Shown here piece by piece: positions 6,637 to 14,768 of a stretch of 20,105 nt of DNA. A model generated the notes under the pieces. It worked only from the letters and a program-made list of their open reading frames with translations, made no database searches and was not told the origin of the DNA. The stretch comes from JAOAFX01 sp965649105. GTDB taxonomy: Bacteria > Hydrothermota > Tepidihabitantia > SM23-42 > JAOAFX01. The DNA lies in the NCBI GenBank assembly GCA_965649105.1, contig CBFGJP010000048.1:1-20105 (forward strand). The letters are read 5' to 3'. Every line of letters begins with the position of its first letter. Position 1 is the first letter of the stretch. Both the position numbers and the translations under genes were made by a program.

Positions 6637-9600
6637 TAAATCCTCCCTTCAATAAAATATCTTCCTCTGCCCAAACGCCTTTCCTGGGCAAGCCTTTCAT
6701 ATCTTTCAATCCTTGGATTGAGCGAACTATCACCGATGGATTTCACAACCCCTGCGGCTGCTGAATAAGAACCGAGTGATTCATAAATGTCGGCAAAGAG
6801 AAGTGCGGTATCTCTGTCTACCGGCAATTTTTTCAATGTTTCAAGGGCATCAATTGGTTGATTCTTTTTTAACAAAATCCTTGATTTTAATATTATATAA
6901 TCTTTTTTCTTCATTGCTTCGGTACCCAGCGCTCGAATTTCTTCTTCAGCATTTTTAACTTTATCCAACAAAAGATAGACATTTGCCCTCAAGAAGCGGG
7001 AATTCTCATCATCCCCGGTTATTTCTCTTAATTTCCTATTAAAGTATTCATCCCTTACCTTTCTTAAAGTTTTATATACTACATTTCGATCTTTTGCTTC
7101 CCGTAATAGCTTTGTATATATATCGAGAGTTTTGTCTATTTCTCCTTTTTCAAAATATATTTGCCCCTGTTTTAATAAAATTTCCTCTCTCTTCTGGGGC
7201 ATTAGTCTTTCCACGGTTTTAAGCGCTTCAAGAGCGTGTTCATAATCTTTTTTATATGTATAAATTTCACTTAAAAGAAGGTAGGCAGGCACAATTTTCT
7301 CGTGTTTAATTGTTATCTCCTTTATCTGGGTGATTATGTTATCAGCAAAATCCGGACTGACATCAAATAATTTTTTGAATAATGCGATCGTCCGATTTAC
7401 TTCACCAATTTCTTTATATAAAATGCCGATAAAATAAGTTAATTGTGGAGATTTTTCGTACTCTGATTTCAAGGTTTCAATGATATTCAGAGTCTCTTGG
7501 GGCGCAATATCTAACAGTTTTTGAAATACTTCGATTGCATTGGTAAAATTGCCTTCATTTATAAACAACCTTCCCAAAAAATGATAAGAAGGGATGTGGG
7601 TGGGATTTTGGTAAAGAATCTGCATTACAAATTCCTTGATCCAGCGGTCCTCATTTTTATCAATCTTATAGATCTCTTCAGTAGTATAAAGGGCATCTTC
7701 AAGGTTATTATAATTAAGATAAATCTGTGCTAATCCCTTTCGTGCTTCAATGTCCTGAGTTTCCTCATTACATATCTTTTTCATTTCGGATATTGCTGGT
7801 TCACGAAATGCAGGCTCCTTTTCCTGGGCGTCGATAAAAAACTTTATTGCTGAAGACTTCAAATTTGCCAGATAATAAACCCTTGCCAGATTGAACGACA
7901 ACAAAGGAGAAGGCATCCGAGTATTCAATTTTTCTAGCACTGGTAAAACCCTGGAAACAAGACTGTTATCAAGTTCGCAGGATTGAACAAGATGTTTTAT
8001 GCCTTCAGTATATTTCTTTAAATTTATCTCGATCTCTCCCATTGCAAATATCACTTTGGGATTGGCTATAGATTTTGCTGATAGTGCCTTCAATTCATCC
8101 AGAACATACTCAGCCCTTGCTGGTACGATACGGGCAGTCAGCAGATATTCTTCAACCGCCTCGTCAATCCGCTTTGCCCTTGCCAGTGCCCTGCCCCGGG
8201 CAAAATGCGCGGGCACATTACTTTTATCTACAGCCAGTATTTTATCAAGATAATTAATGACCTCGCCGGAATAGTCTACCTCACCGTCAAGGGCAAGCAT
8301 CAAAGGCCTTACACTATCACTGAGATTACCACTCTCAACTAGTGCCTGTCCCAACCGGAGATTAAAATATTGTGCTTGATTACCAAAAACTTCTATACCT
8401 TTTTTGGCTTCTTCAATAACCCGATCATAGAGCTTGCGATTGAAGAATGTATCGATCAACAATACCCAGACCTCGCGATCCTTGGGAAATAACTTTAATG
8501 TATCATAAAATTCATCTATGATTTCAAAGAATGCCTTGGGATCAACCATCTGAGCGGTTTTAAAGAACTGCGTAGCAATCTCAATCTCTCCATCTTTCAA
8601 AAATATTCTTGCTGCAGTAAGTAGTAAAGGAACTGCCTTGGGTCTTTCTTTTATTATTTCAATCAATGCCCTTTTTGCAGTATCCTTGGTTTCCTCATTG
8701 GCAAGGAGTTCTTCAAATTTTTTAATCGCCTTCTCATTTTCGCCGGTATATGCATAACCACGGGCAATGGCAATATCAAATAGTATCGGCTCTTTCTCAC
8801 GATAATTTTTATATATCTCCATTATATCCTTTGCCAAAACTGGTTTATGGTTTAAAATAATATCAAGTATTGGTATGAAATTAGTTACATTCTCTTCAGC
8901 AATATAGGGCTTGATCAGGGCGAATGCCTCATCATTTTTGCCTAAATTAATAAGTGCCTTTGCCTTGAGTGTCAAATAGACTGGGTCATCAGGATTTGTT
9001 TTTAGAATCTCATCCAGTGCTTGATTTACCAAGTCATATTTTTTATTTTCCAAGAGCGTTTCGTATATAATTGAGGCGTTCTCATCTTCACCCTTATGGC
9101 TATAACATAATCCCAATAGATACAGTCCATAAAAATTTTCCGGTGCCTGTTCAAGGATCAAATTTAGATTCTGGATATACTCGTCTATCAAACCACGGTC
9201 GTTCTTATATGCCCGATCGATTACCATTATTGCTTCATCAATCTTTTTTTGTTTTAAATAGAAATTAACCAATCCTTGTATTACAAGTGGATTATTGGGT
9301 TCTTTTTCAAACGCCTTTTCATATCTCTGCATCACTACAGAATACTCTTGCGGAGCAATCTCCAGAATCTTATCAAACTCAGTTATTGCCAGTGATATTC
9401 TTCCGGTGTTGAGAAGGTTATCTGCAAGGCTGAATAAGACCTTTAAATTTTGAGGATTCATACGCTGTAATTCACGAAGTGTCTTTATCACATCATCAAC
9501 CTTTGCTGGATCTTTCTTCAACAAATCTTCAAGCCTTGCCAGAGAGGCATCAAGATCGCCTTTCTTTACATATAGTTGAGTTATAAACTGATTGAAACTA

Positions 9601-10361
9601 CTTTCCAAGTCGGGCGGCGGATGGATGGTTATGAGTATGTCGAGCAATGGATCAATAAAATCCGGGAATTTTTCATATACCCTTTGTGCCTGGCTTAATG
9701 CCTCCGGGGCATTGCCGGAATATACTAAAGCCTTAAGCAATAACAGGGCAGTATATGGATCATTGAAACGTTCACGGGCAAGTGCCATTGCCCAACCGAG
9801 AATTTGTTTTTGGAAACCTTCGGTGTTTAAAAGAAAATCAACATTCTCAAGTGCCGTCTTTCCATCATGAAAAGTGAAACTTATTGTACCATATATTATT
9901 AAATTTTCAAAATCCCTCTTTGCCAGAACTTTTTTGTTTGCTATACCGTGTTTTAATTTTTCATAGCGATTAATAAGTAATTTTAATTCTCTTTCGTTAA
10001 ATGCCCTCAATGCTTTGAACAATTCATCGTATTCTTCCTGACCAGCATATAATTGTAGTAAAAAATCACCCGCATCGATTGATGTATAACGGAAAAAATA
10101 ATCGGAAAGTAAACCAATGATTTCATCGGTTCGAGAAGGTGCAATTATCTGAGCAGTCCTCAATGTTTCTACTGCTTCCGCCCGCTGTTGATTTTCAAAA
10201 TATAAGCGCGCAAGTTCTAAATATAAGGGAAACGCTTCTTCAGTCTCGGTTAAATTATCCTCAAGAACCTTGATTGCTGAAGTGATTTTACCCTCTTTAA
10301 TATATTCTTGGGCACGTTGATAAGCCTTTTGGGGATCCTTGCCCGCAAAGATTTCAAACAT
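6636..10361 (-). CDS. Giant all-TPR scaffold protein
   Basis: The 1241-residue protein consists almost entirely of tetratricopeptide-type helical repeats. Examples are AYQRAQEYIKEGKITSAIKV near the start, NLKVLFSLADNLLNTGRISL, VPAHFARGRALARAKRIDEA and TYFIGILYKEIGEVNRTIAL. No enzyme motif, signal peptide or membrane segment is visible, so it is probably a cytoplasmic superhelix that gathers partner proteins. The last 20 residues (RLAQERRLGRGRYFIEGRI region) are basic and could be a tail for binding. ATG at 10361 has AAGGAAGG upstream and overlaps the small membrane protein gene by 8 bases. Its stop overlaps the start of the 861-aa TPR gene by one base. The tight coupling suggests that the two TPR proteins and the membrane protein are made together and may form one complex. 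The specific function is unknown. Confidence 0.85.
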   Translation of the reverse strand: MFEIFAGKDPQKAYQRAQEYIKEGKITSAIKVLEDNLTETEEAFPLYLELARLYFENQQRAEAVETLRTAQIIAPSRTDEIIGLLSDYFFRYTSIDAGDFLLQLYAGQEEYDELFKALRAFNERELKLLINRYEKLKHGIANKKVLAKRDFENLIIYGTISFTFHDGKTALENVDFLLNTEGFQKQILGWAMALARERFNDPYTALLLLKALVYSGNAPEALSQAQRVYEKFPDFIDPLLDILITIHPPPDLESSFNQFITQLYVKKGDLDASLARLEDLLKKDPAKVDDVIKTLRELQRMNPQNLKVLFSLADNLLNTGRISLAITEFDKILEIAPQEYSVVMQRYEKAFEKEPNNPLVIQGLVNFYLKQKKIDEAIMVIDRAYKNDRGLIDEYIQNLNLILEQAPENFYGLYLLGLCYSHKGEDENASIIYETLLENKKYDLVNQALDEILKTNPDDPVYLTLKAKALINLGKNDEAFALIKPYIAEENVTNFIPILDIILNHKPVLAKDIMEIYKNYREKEPILFDIAIARGYAYTGENEKAIKKFEELLANEETKDTAKRALIEIIKERPKAVPLLLTAARIFLKDGEIEIATQFFKTAQMVDPKAFFEIIDEFYDTLKLFPKDREVWVLLIDTFFNRKLYDRVIEEAKKGIEVFGNQAQYFNLRLGQALVESGNLSDSVRPLMLALDGEVDYSGEVINYLDKILAVDKSNVPAHFARGRALARAKRIDEAVEEYLLTARIVPARAEYVLDELKALSAKSIANPKVIFAMGEIEINLKKYTEGIKHLVQSCELDNSLVSRVLPVLEKLNTRMPSPLLSFNLARVYYLANLKSSAIKFFIDAQEKEPAFREPAISEMKKICNEETQDIEARKGLAQIYLNYNNLEDALYTTEEIYKIDKNEDRWIKEFVMQILYQNPTHIPSYHFLGRLFINEGNFTNAIEVFQKLLDIAPQETLNIIETLKSEYEKSPQLTYFIGILYKEIGEVNRTIALFKKLFDVSPDFADNIITQIKEITIKHEKIVPAYLLLSEIYTYKKDYEHALEALKTVERLMPQKREEILLKQGQIYFEKGEIDKTLDIYTKLLREAKDRNVVYKTLRKVRDEYFNRKLREITGDDENSRFLRANVYLLLDKVKNAEEEIRALGTEAMKKKDYIILKSRILLKKNQPIDALETLKKLPVDRDTALLFADIYESLGSYSAAAGVVKSIGDSSLNPRIERYERLAQERRLGRGRYFIEGRI

Positions 10362-10677
10362 TTTTTGCCTTCCTTTTTAATTCATCCTTTTTATAAGCCA
10401 AACCTTCAACAATGGAATGCACCGGTTCACTACCACAGGCAATTAAAAAGCCGCTTATAAAATAATCAACCCACTGGCTCAGATTTGAACCGGTAGTCAA
10501 ACCCAATTCTTTGATGAATCCAAAACGAAACGAGAAGGCAACTATCAATCCAAGCGCTGTGCTTAAAAGCCAGGGAACAACCCTGTTTTTATTATTGGGG
10601 ATGACATACAAAATTTTCTCAGTAATTCTCTCAACAATCAGGGATAGAGCAAAAAGCAGAACCAAGACCTTACCCAT
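10354..10677 (-). CDS. Small membrane protein of unknown function
   Basis: The 107-residue protein has hydrophobic segments at about 3-19, 34-53 and 70-84, joined by charged loops (ERITEKILYV, PNNKNRVVP, GFIKELGLTTGSN). It ends in a basic tail (AYKKDELKRKAKNV). The motif ISGFLIACGSEPVHSIVEG in the last segment is distinctive, but I do not recognise the family. The shape is that of a small inner-membrane anchor, roughly holin-like in size, with no lysis genes nearby. ATG at 10677 lies 55 bases after the cyclic-nucleotide-binding gene. The upstream AGGAAGG is 12 bases away, a long spacing. The 8-base overlap with the 1241-aa TPR gene suggests this protein could anchor that scaffold to the membrane; this is inference. 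Confidence 0.7.
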   Translation of the reverse strand: MGKVLVLLFALSLIVERITEKILYVIPNNKNRVVPWLLSTALGLIVAFSFRFGFIKELGLTTGSNLSQWVDYFISGFLIACGSEPVHSIVEGLAYKKDELKRKAKNV

Positions 10678-10732
10678 CTTTAGAAAGATCCTTCCTGACC
10701 CTTCTGTTAACTACCTTCTATCACCCCTTTGA

Positions 10733-11197
10733 TTAAAATGTCTTCGCTATAGAAAAGATACTTTTTAACTGTTCGTCGGTCTTTCTCAATCGTGCTGAAA
10801 GGGTGCGGGTAAAAACCCAGAGTAGTTTATAAGCAATGCCAGTATCCTTGGCTAAGAGTCGACGGAAATCATCTTTGCCAATTACAAGCAGAATAGTATC
10901 ATCATTGGCAATCGCTGAGGCGGAACGAGGGGCATCATCAATCAAAGCCATTTCACCAAAATATTCACCTTCACGGAGTATTGTCAATGCCTCTTCACCT
11001 ACCCCAGGAACAACCGTAGAAATCCTCACGCTACCCGAAACAATCAAATAAAAGGCATCACCAATGTCACCTTCCTTGAATATTACTTCATTTTTTTTCA
11101 CCCGCTTTTCTTTTGAGATTGAAATTAGAATATCCATCTCGCTTGGGGTTAATTCTCTAAACAGGTAGACTTGGCTTAATGCCTCCTTCTCTTTCAT
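10733..11197 (-). CDS. Stand-alone cyclic-nucleotide-binding-domain protein
   Basis: The 154-residue protein is one cyclic-nucleotide-binding (CAP_ED) domain with short helical ends. It has the N-terminal helix and LFRELTPSEMDIL, beta-roll motifs VIFKEGDIGDAFYLIVSGSV and REGEYFGEMALIDDAPRSAS, and the phosphate-binding cassette GEMALIDDAPRSA with the conserved Glu and Arg. There is no helix-turn-helix after the C helix, so it is not a CRP-type transcription factor. It is more like a regulatory subunit that signals to a partner. The ATG at 11197 is chosen over an in-frame ATG at 11221. It has GGAGG upstream and overlaps the LysM gene stop as ATGA; the earlier start would cut into LysM's end without a ribosome binding site. 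Whether it binds cAMP, cGMP or another ligand cannot be told from sequence. Confidence 0.88.
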   Translation of the reverse strand: MKEKEALSQVYLFRELTPSEMDILISISKEKRVKKNEVIFKEGDIGDAFYLIVSGSVRISTVVPGVGEEALTILREGEYFGEMALIDDAPRSASAIANDDTILLVIGKDDFRRLLAKDTGIAYKLLWVFTRTLSARLRKTDEQLKSIFSIAKTF

Positions 11198-12237
11198 CGT
11201 GCCTCCATTGCCAAACGGCACTTTTCACCCCGTTTAATCATCGGCACCTTTTTTTCCCATCGGAGAAGGCCTATACAAGCCCTTTCAAAGATACTAATTA
11301 CCTGGACCTTGGCAATTGTGTAGTCTGGCATTGTCTTACCACCAATAACCCTTTCCTGATAAATATCAAAAATATCGCCCACTGCAACACCTGAGTTTTC
11401 TCCAAAATCAAGATAGACAAAGATATGGGGTGGAGTTGTATAGGATTGATAACTCTTTACTTCTACCACATAACCTTCTAATTCATTGGTCGCCGGCACA
11501 AGGGTCACATTCTCTGGCGCAAGTTGGGCTTGATAAGGTGTAACTAAATCACCTTTTTTAATTATATCGTAAGAATCAATAACCCTGCATCTCGAACCTT
11601 CAGGACCAACTTCTTCAATTTCCGCCCTTCCTAAAACGATTATCTCTTTGCCCAAAAATGCACCGGTTTTTGGATGACTGATATTTTTGCCCGAACGGTA
11701 AATTGTGAGTATATCGCCTTTTTTCACATCCGCGGCACGGTCAATATAGATCGTCATATATGCCGAAATATTACCTGCACCGGCAGGCTCGGTTCCAGTA
11801 ATCTTGCCCCAGAAGGGAAGTTCTTCGGTTAATATAAATCCAGCACGGTGGATCAGATCTTCACTGAATAAACGCTCCTCGGGCTTTACCATCGAAACAA
11901 TCTCCGCTGTTTTTTTACTTGTTGGCGGAACATAGGTATATGTCTCAGGGACTATTTCAGGTGTGACTTCAGGTGGCACCTCGGCAGGAGTTTCAGTAGG
12001 CGGTGCCATTCCCAATGATTCTTCCGGTGAAGGTGGTATAACAAAAACTTGGTCCGGATATATCCAGTGTGGATCTTCAATTTTGGTGAGATTTGCCCGC
12101 CATATGTAGGGCCATAAAAACGGGTTCTGATAGTAAAACCCAGCAATATCCCAGAGTGTATCACCGGGTTTTACGGTATGCGTTGTCTCCTGAGCGAATA
12201 TAGAGACAAAGACCAGAAGCAAAGCCAATCGCTTCAT
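11194..12237 (-). CDS. Secreted LysM-domain envelope protein
   Basis: The 347-residue protein starts with a signal peptide (about 1-15, cleavage near FA/QE). One LysM domain (about 20-68) follows, with HTVKPGDTLWDIAGFYY and WIYPDQVFVIPPSP, a module that binds peptidoglycan N-acetylglucosamine. A Pro/Glu/Thr-rich linker (about 72-105) leads to a beta-rich C-terminal part with two similar units built round a V-x-x-GD-I-[L/F]-x-IY core (ADVKKGDILTIYRSG and SGVAVGDIFDIYQER), recalling FlgT-C-like domains. It is probably periplasmic and attached to the cell wall. The start lies one base after the alr stop. Its ribosome binding site AAAGGAGG is formed by alr's last codons, so wall-precursor enzyme and wall-binding protein are coexpressed. 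The stop overlaps the next gene by four bases. Confidence 0.87.
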   Translation of the reverse strand: MKRLALLLVFVSIFAQETTHTVKPGDTLWDIAGFYYQNPFLWPYIWRANLTKIEDPHWIYPDQVFVIPPSPEESLGMAPPTETPAEVPPEVTPEIVPETYTYVPPTSKKTAEIVSMVKPEERLFSEDLIHRAGFILTEELPFWGKITGTEPAGAGNISAYMTIYIDRAADVKKGDILTIYRSGKNISHPKTGAFLGKEIIVLGRAEIEEVGPEGSRCRVIDSYDIIKKGDLVTPYQAQLAPENVTLVPATNELEGYVVEVKSYQSYTTPPHIFVYLDFGENSGVAVGDIFDIYQERVIGGKTMPDYTIAKVQVISIFERACIGLLRWEKKVPMIKRGEKCRLAMEAR

Positions 12238-12238
12238 A

Positions 12239-13441
12239 CTATCCTCCTTTTCTATAATTACTACTTAACTTTATATGATTTTGCCATCTTCCTAATAAAT
12301 TTCTTATGCTCACAATATTATCTTTATACTTAAATACCCTCGCAACCCTCGGACCGATGCCCGAGGTGATTTCATAAACAATTGTATTACATTTTTTCGC
12401 CACTTCTTCGGCAGTTATTTCTTCGGCACCGTCCTTGCCAATTAAGGTAACAACATCACCCAATTTTGCCTGCGGAATATCGGTTACATCAATCATCATC
12501 AAATCCATACATATTGTCCCGACAATCCTTGCCCTTTTACCATGACAAAGGACATCCGCATTGTTTGATAATATCCTTGGATAGCCATCTCCATAACCAA
12601 CACTCAATGTTGCAATTCTACTTTTTCTAATAGTACGAAAGGTATGACCATAACTTATCGGAGTGCCTCGGGGAACGGTTTGAATGTTAACAATCCTCGA
12701 TTTCAAACTCATAACTGGTTTAAAGCAAGTGTTGTAGTTAATTTCCAAAGAAGATTTCAGACCGTAAAGTGCAATTCCTGGTCGAACCAAATTAAAATGA
12801 GATTGAGGATAACGGAATATACCAGAGGAATTTGCAAGGTGAACAAACTTTGGTTTTATTTTTATACTATTAAGACGGGTAATAAGGGATGAAAATTTTT
12901 TTATCTGCTCCTGGGAAAATGCGCCATCGGAATCGGCCAGCGGAAAATGGGAGAATATACCTTCAATCTTTATCTGAGGAGAGGTTAAGATCTTTTTCAA
13001 AGCATCAATGGTTTTATCATAAGGAAATCCAGTGCGTGTCATTCCAGTGTCAACCTCAATATGGACCAATAGGGGTTTTTTGTAAGACATTAGTTTTCTG
13101 TTTAATCTTTCAAAAAATTTTAGTTCTGAAATAGTGGGTATAAGATTATGTTCGATGCATACATCAATCTGTTCGTACATAATTGGACTCAGTATCACTA
13201 TCTTTGCCTCGATTCCCGCAAGTCGCAATTCAATTCCTTCCTCAACACTAGCAACTCCGAACATATCAACCCCGAGTTTTTGAAGTGTCTTTGCAACTTC
13301 AACAGCACCATGGCCATAGGCATCGGCTTTAATCGCAGCCATTATTTTTTTATTTCCGACGAATTTTTTTATTAATCCGTAATTATTTGCGAGCCGATCA
13401 AGATAAATCTCCGCCCAGGTTCTACCAATTATCTGGTTCAT
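12239..13441 (-). CDS. alr: Alanine racemase
   Basis: Alanine racemase interconverts L- and D-alanine with PLP and supplies D-Ala for peptidoglycan. The 400-residue protein has the PLP lysine motif AAIKADAYGHG (Lys38), the barrel motif DTGMTRTGF (131-139), NLVRPGIALYG, the catalytic tyrosine segment ISYGHTF (Tyr264), VGYGDGYPR and ICMDLMMIDVTD. The end of the fold (GIGPRVARVF) lies near residue 370, leaving a basic tail of about 30 residues. I chose ATG at 13441 because the family N-terminus begins RTWAEIYLDRLANN. The open frame extends to 13621 but would cover the divergent promoter and the next gene's start. No ribosome binding site precedes this ATG; a promoter ends 7 bases upstream, so the message is probably leaderless. 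It is the first gene of the nine-gene minus-strand run. Confidence 0.94.
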   Translation of the reverse strand: MNQIIGRTWAEIYLDRLANNYGLIKKFVGNKKIMAAIKADAYGHGAVEVAKTLQKLGVDMFGVASVEEGIELRLAGIEAKIVILSPIMYEQIDVCIEHNLIPTISELKFFERLNRKLMSYKKPLLVHIEVDTGMTRTGFPYDKTIDALKKILTSPQIKIEGIFSHFPLADSDGAFSQEQIKKFSSLITRLNSIKIKPKFVHLANSSGIFRYPQSHFNLVRPGIALYGLKSSLEINYNTCFKPVMSLKSRIVNIQTVPRGTPISYGHTFRTIRKSRIATLSVGYGDGYPRILSNNADVLCHGKRARIVGTICMDLMMIDVTDIPQAKLGDVVTLIGKDGAEEITAEEVAKKCNTIVYEITSGIGPRVARVFKYKDNIVSIRNLLGRWQNHIKLSSNYRKGG

Positions 13442-13476
13442 TAATTTAAATATATACATAAATTTTAAAAAATCAA
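13442..13476 (-). promoter_or_regulatory. Promoter of alr, apparently leaderless
   Basis: On the minus strand, TTGATT (13476-13471) and TATATT (13454-13449) are 16 bases apart. Seven bases then separate the -10 box from the alr ATG. A normal start-point distance puts the first transcribed base at or next to the A of ATG. No Shine-Dalgarno sequence is present, which agrees with a leaderless message. Confidence 0.6.
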
Positions 13477-13491
13477 GAGTAAAGTTTACTA

Positions 13492-13519
13492 TTGACTTTG
13501 AACCCATTTTATATAAAAT
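13492..13519 (+). promoter_or_regulatory. Promoter of the plus-strand TPR lipoprotein operon
   Basis: TTGACT (13492-13497) and TAAAAT (13514-13519) are 16 bases apart and each match the sigma-70 consensus at five of six positions. Transcription would start near 13526, leaving a short leader with GAAGGAGG before the ATG at 13539. The -35 box is 15 bases from the divergent alr -35 box, so one regulator or supercoiling state could affect both. Confidence 0.65.
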
Positions 13520-13538
13520 AGACTCGAAGGAGGCAAAA

Positions 13539-14768
13539 ATGAAAAAAGCCATTATTTTATTATTGCCCGTTGTGGTTTTGTTTTTTTTAGGATGTCCGCC
13601 GACATGGAAAAATGCCTGCAAAATATATATTGGACAGCAGGATTATGAAAATGCCAAAAAACAGGCGCTTGAAGGACTAAAGATTGCACCTGATGATTAT
13701 GAGGCTTATTGCCTTTTGGGTAAAGCAGAACTTGGGTTAGGTAATTATCCGGAGGCAAGCAAAGCATTTCAGTATGCCTTTAAAAAAGATTCATCAGCAA
13801 CCATACAATGGTTGAAAACTGATGAAAATGGTAATAACATATCTGCATACTGGCAGGTATTTTATGGTACCGCATACAAGGCAATTTTAGATAAAAATTA
13901 TGAAGAGGCATTTATAAATTTAAAATTTGCCCAGCGACTTGATCCTGAAAATACAAGCCAGTATATCCTTGAGGGTAATATCTATATCGAACAAGGTGAA
14001 AAAGAAAAGGCAATGAAGGTATATCATAAGGTTCTTGAATTTGATAGGGAAAATGCCGAAGCAAATTATTTTATTGCCCGGGTTTATTTTGATAAACAGA
14101 TATATGACTCCTGTCTTTATTATTTAAACAATTCGATCAAAACATTTGAAAAAGAGTATACAAAGTATAAAACTTTATTGTTCAAAAATGTAGAATTCAA
14201 TCAAAACCTGGGGGCAGAATTAGTAAAATTGTGGAAGGAAGGGAAAAAAGAGGCTTTAGACCAGTTTATTAAAGTGAAACTTGGATACGATGGGGGACTA
14301 CAAGCCCAAGAAAAAAATGTCGAAAAATTTGTAAAGGAAAATGAAGGTCTGGGTAGGGCATATTATCTTACGGGTATTGTTTATCTCAATACCAAAAATG
14401 ATACACTCGCATTGAAAAATCTGACATGGTCTGTAGAACTTATGCCCGAAGACATTGATGCGCTATATTTCCTTGGTGAATTTCTAATTCGAATGGGTAA
14501 ATGGACCGAAGCAAGAAAACATTTTGAAAAACTTGTAGAATTAAAACCTGATGATTTGCCTGCCTGGTTTTATCTCGGTGTGTCTTATTCCCAAGAAAAG
14601 AATTATAAGAAGGCGATTGAGATTTATGAGGAAAAAGCACTACCGCTGGATCCGAACAATGTCGATGTTTTGACAAACCTTGCCATTGCCTATCGAGAGA
14701 TCGGCAATACAAAAAAATCCTGGGAATATATACAAAAGGCAGACAAAATATCAAAGGAGAAAAAATGA
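13539..14768 (+). CDS. TPR lipoprotein
   Basis: The 409-residue protein has a lipoprotein signal (KKAIILLLPVVVLFFLGC) with the likely lipidated Cys19. The -3 residue is Phe rather than the usual Leu. The rest is tetratricopeptide repeats: an N-terminal group (about 25-85, for example KQALEGLKIAPDDYEAYCLL), a middle group (about 115-215) and a C-terminal group (about 265-405), separated by a Lys/Glu-rich helical stretch. It is probably anchored to a membrane facing the periplasm, where TPRs hold partner proteins. GAAGGAGG precedes the ATG. The stop overlaps the next gene by four bases (ATGA), so the solute-binding-like protein is the most likely partner. Exact function is unknown. Confidence 0.85.
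   Translation: MKKAIILLLPVVVLFFLGCPPTWKNACKIYIGQQDYENAKKQALEGLKIAPDDYEAYCLLGKAELGLGNYPEASKAFQYAFKKDSSATIQWLKTDENGNNISAYWQVFYGTAYKAILDKNYEEAFINLKFAQRLDPENTSQYILEGNIYIEQGEKEKAMKVYHKVLEFDRENAEANYFIARVYFDKQIYDSCLYYLNNSIKTFEKEYTKYKTLLFKNVEFNQNLGAELVKLWKEGKKEALDQFIKVKLGYDGGLQAQEKNVEKFVKENEGLGRAYYLTGIVYLNTKNDTLALKNLTWSVELMPEDIDALYFLGEFLIRMGKWTEARKHFEKLVELKPDDLPAWFYLGVSYSQEKNYKKAIEIYEEKALPLDPNNVDVLTNLAIAYREIGNTKKSWEYIQKADKISKEKK

Noticed and set aside
10354..10677. Small membrane protein as a phage holin
   Set aside because: Size and segments fit loosely, but no endolysin or phage genes are near, and it is tightly coupled to a TPR gene.
11198..11221. Earlier ATG start for the cyclic-nucleotide-binding protein
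   Set aside because: The ATG at 11197 has GGAGG upstream and an ATGA overlap with the LysM stop. The earlier start has no ribosome binding site.
13442..13621. N-terminal extension of alanine racemase by 60 residues
   Set aside because: It would run over both divergent promoters and the start of the TPR lipoprotein gene. The residues do not resemble the family, whose N-terminus begins at the ATG at 13441.
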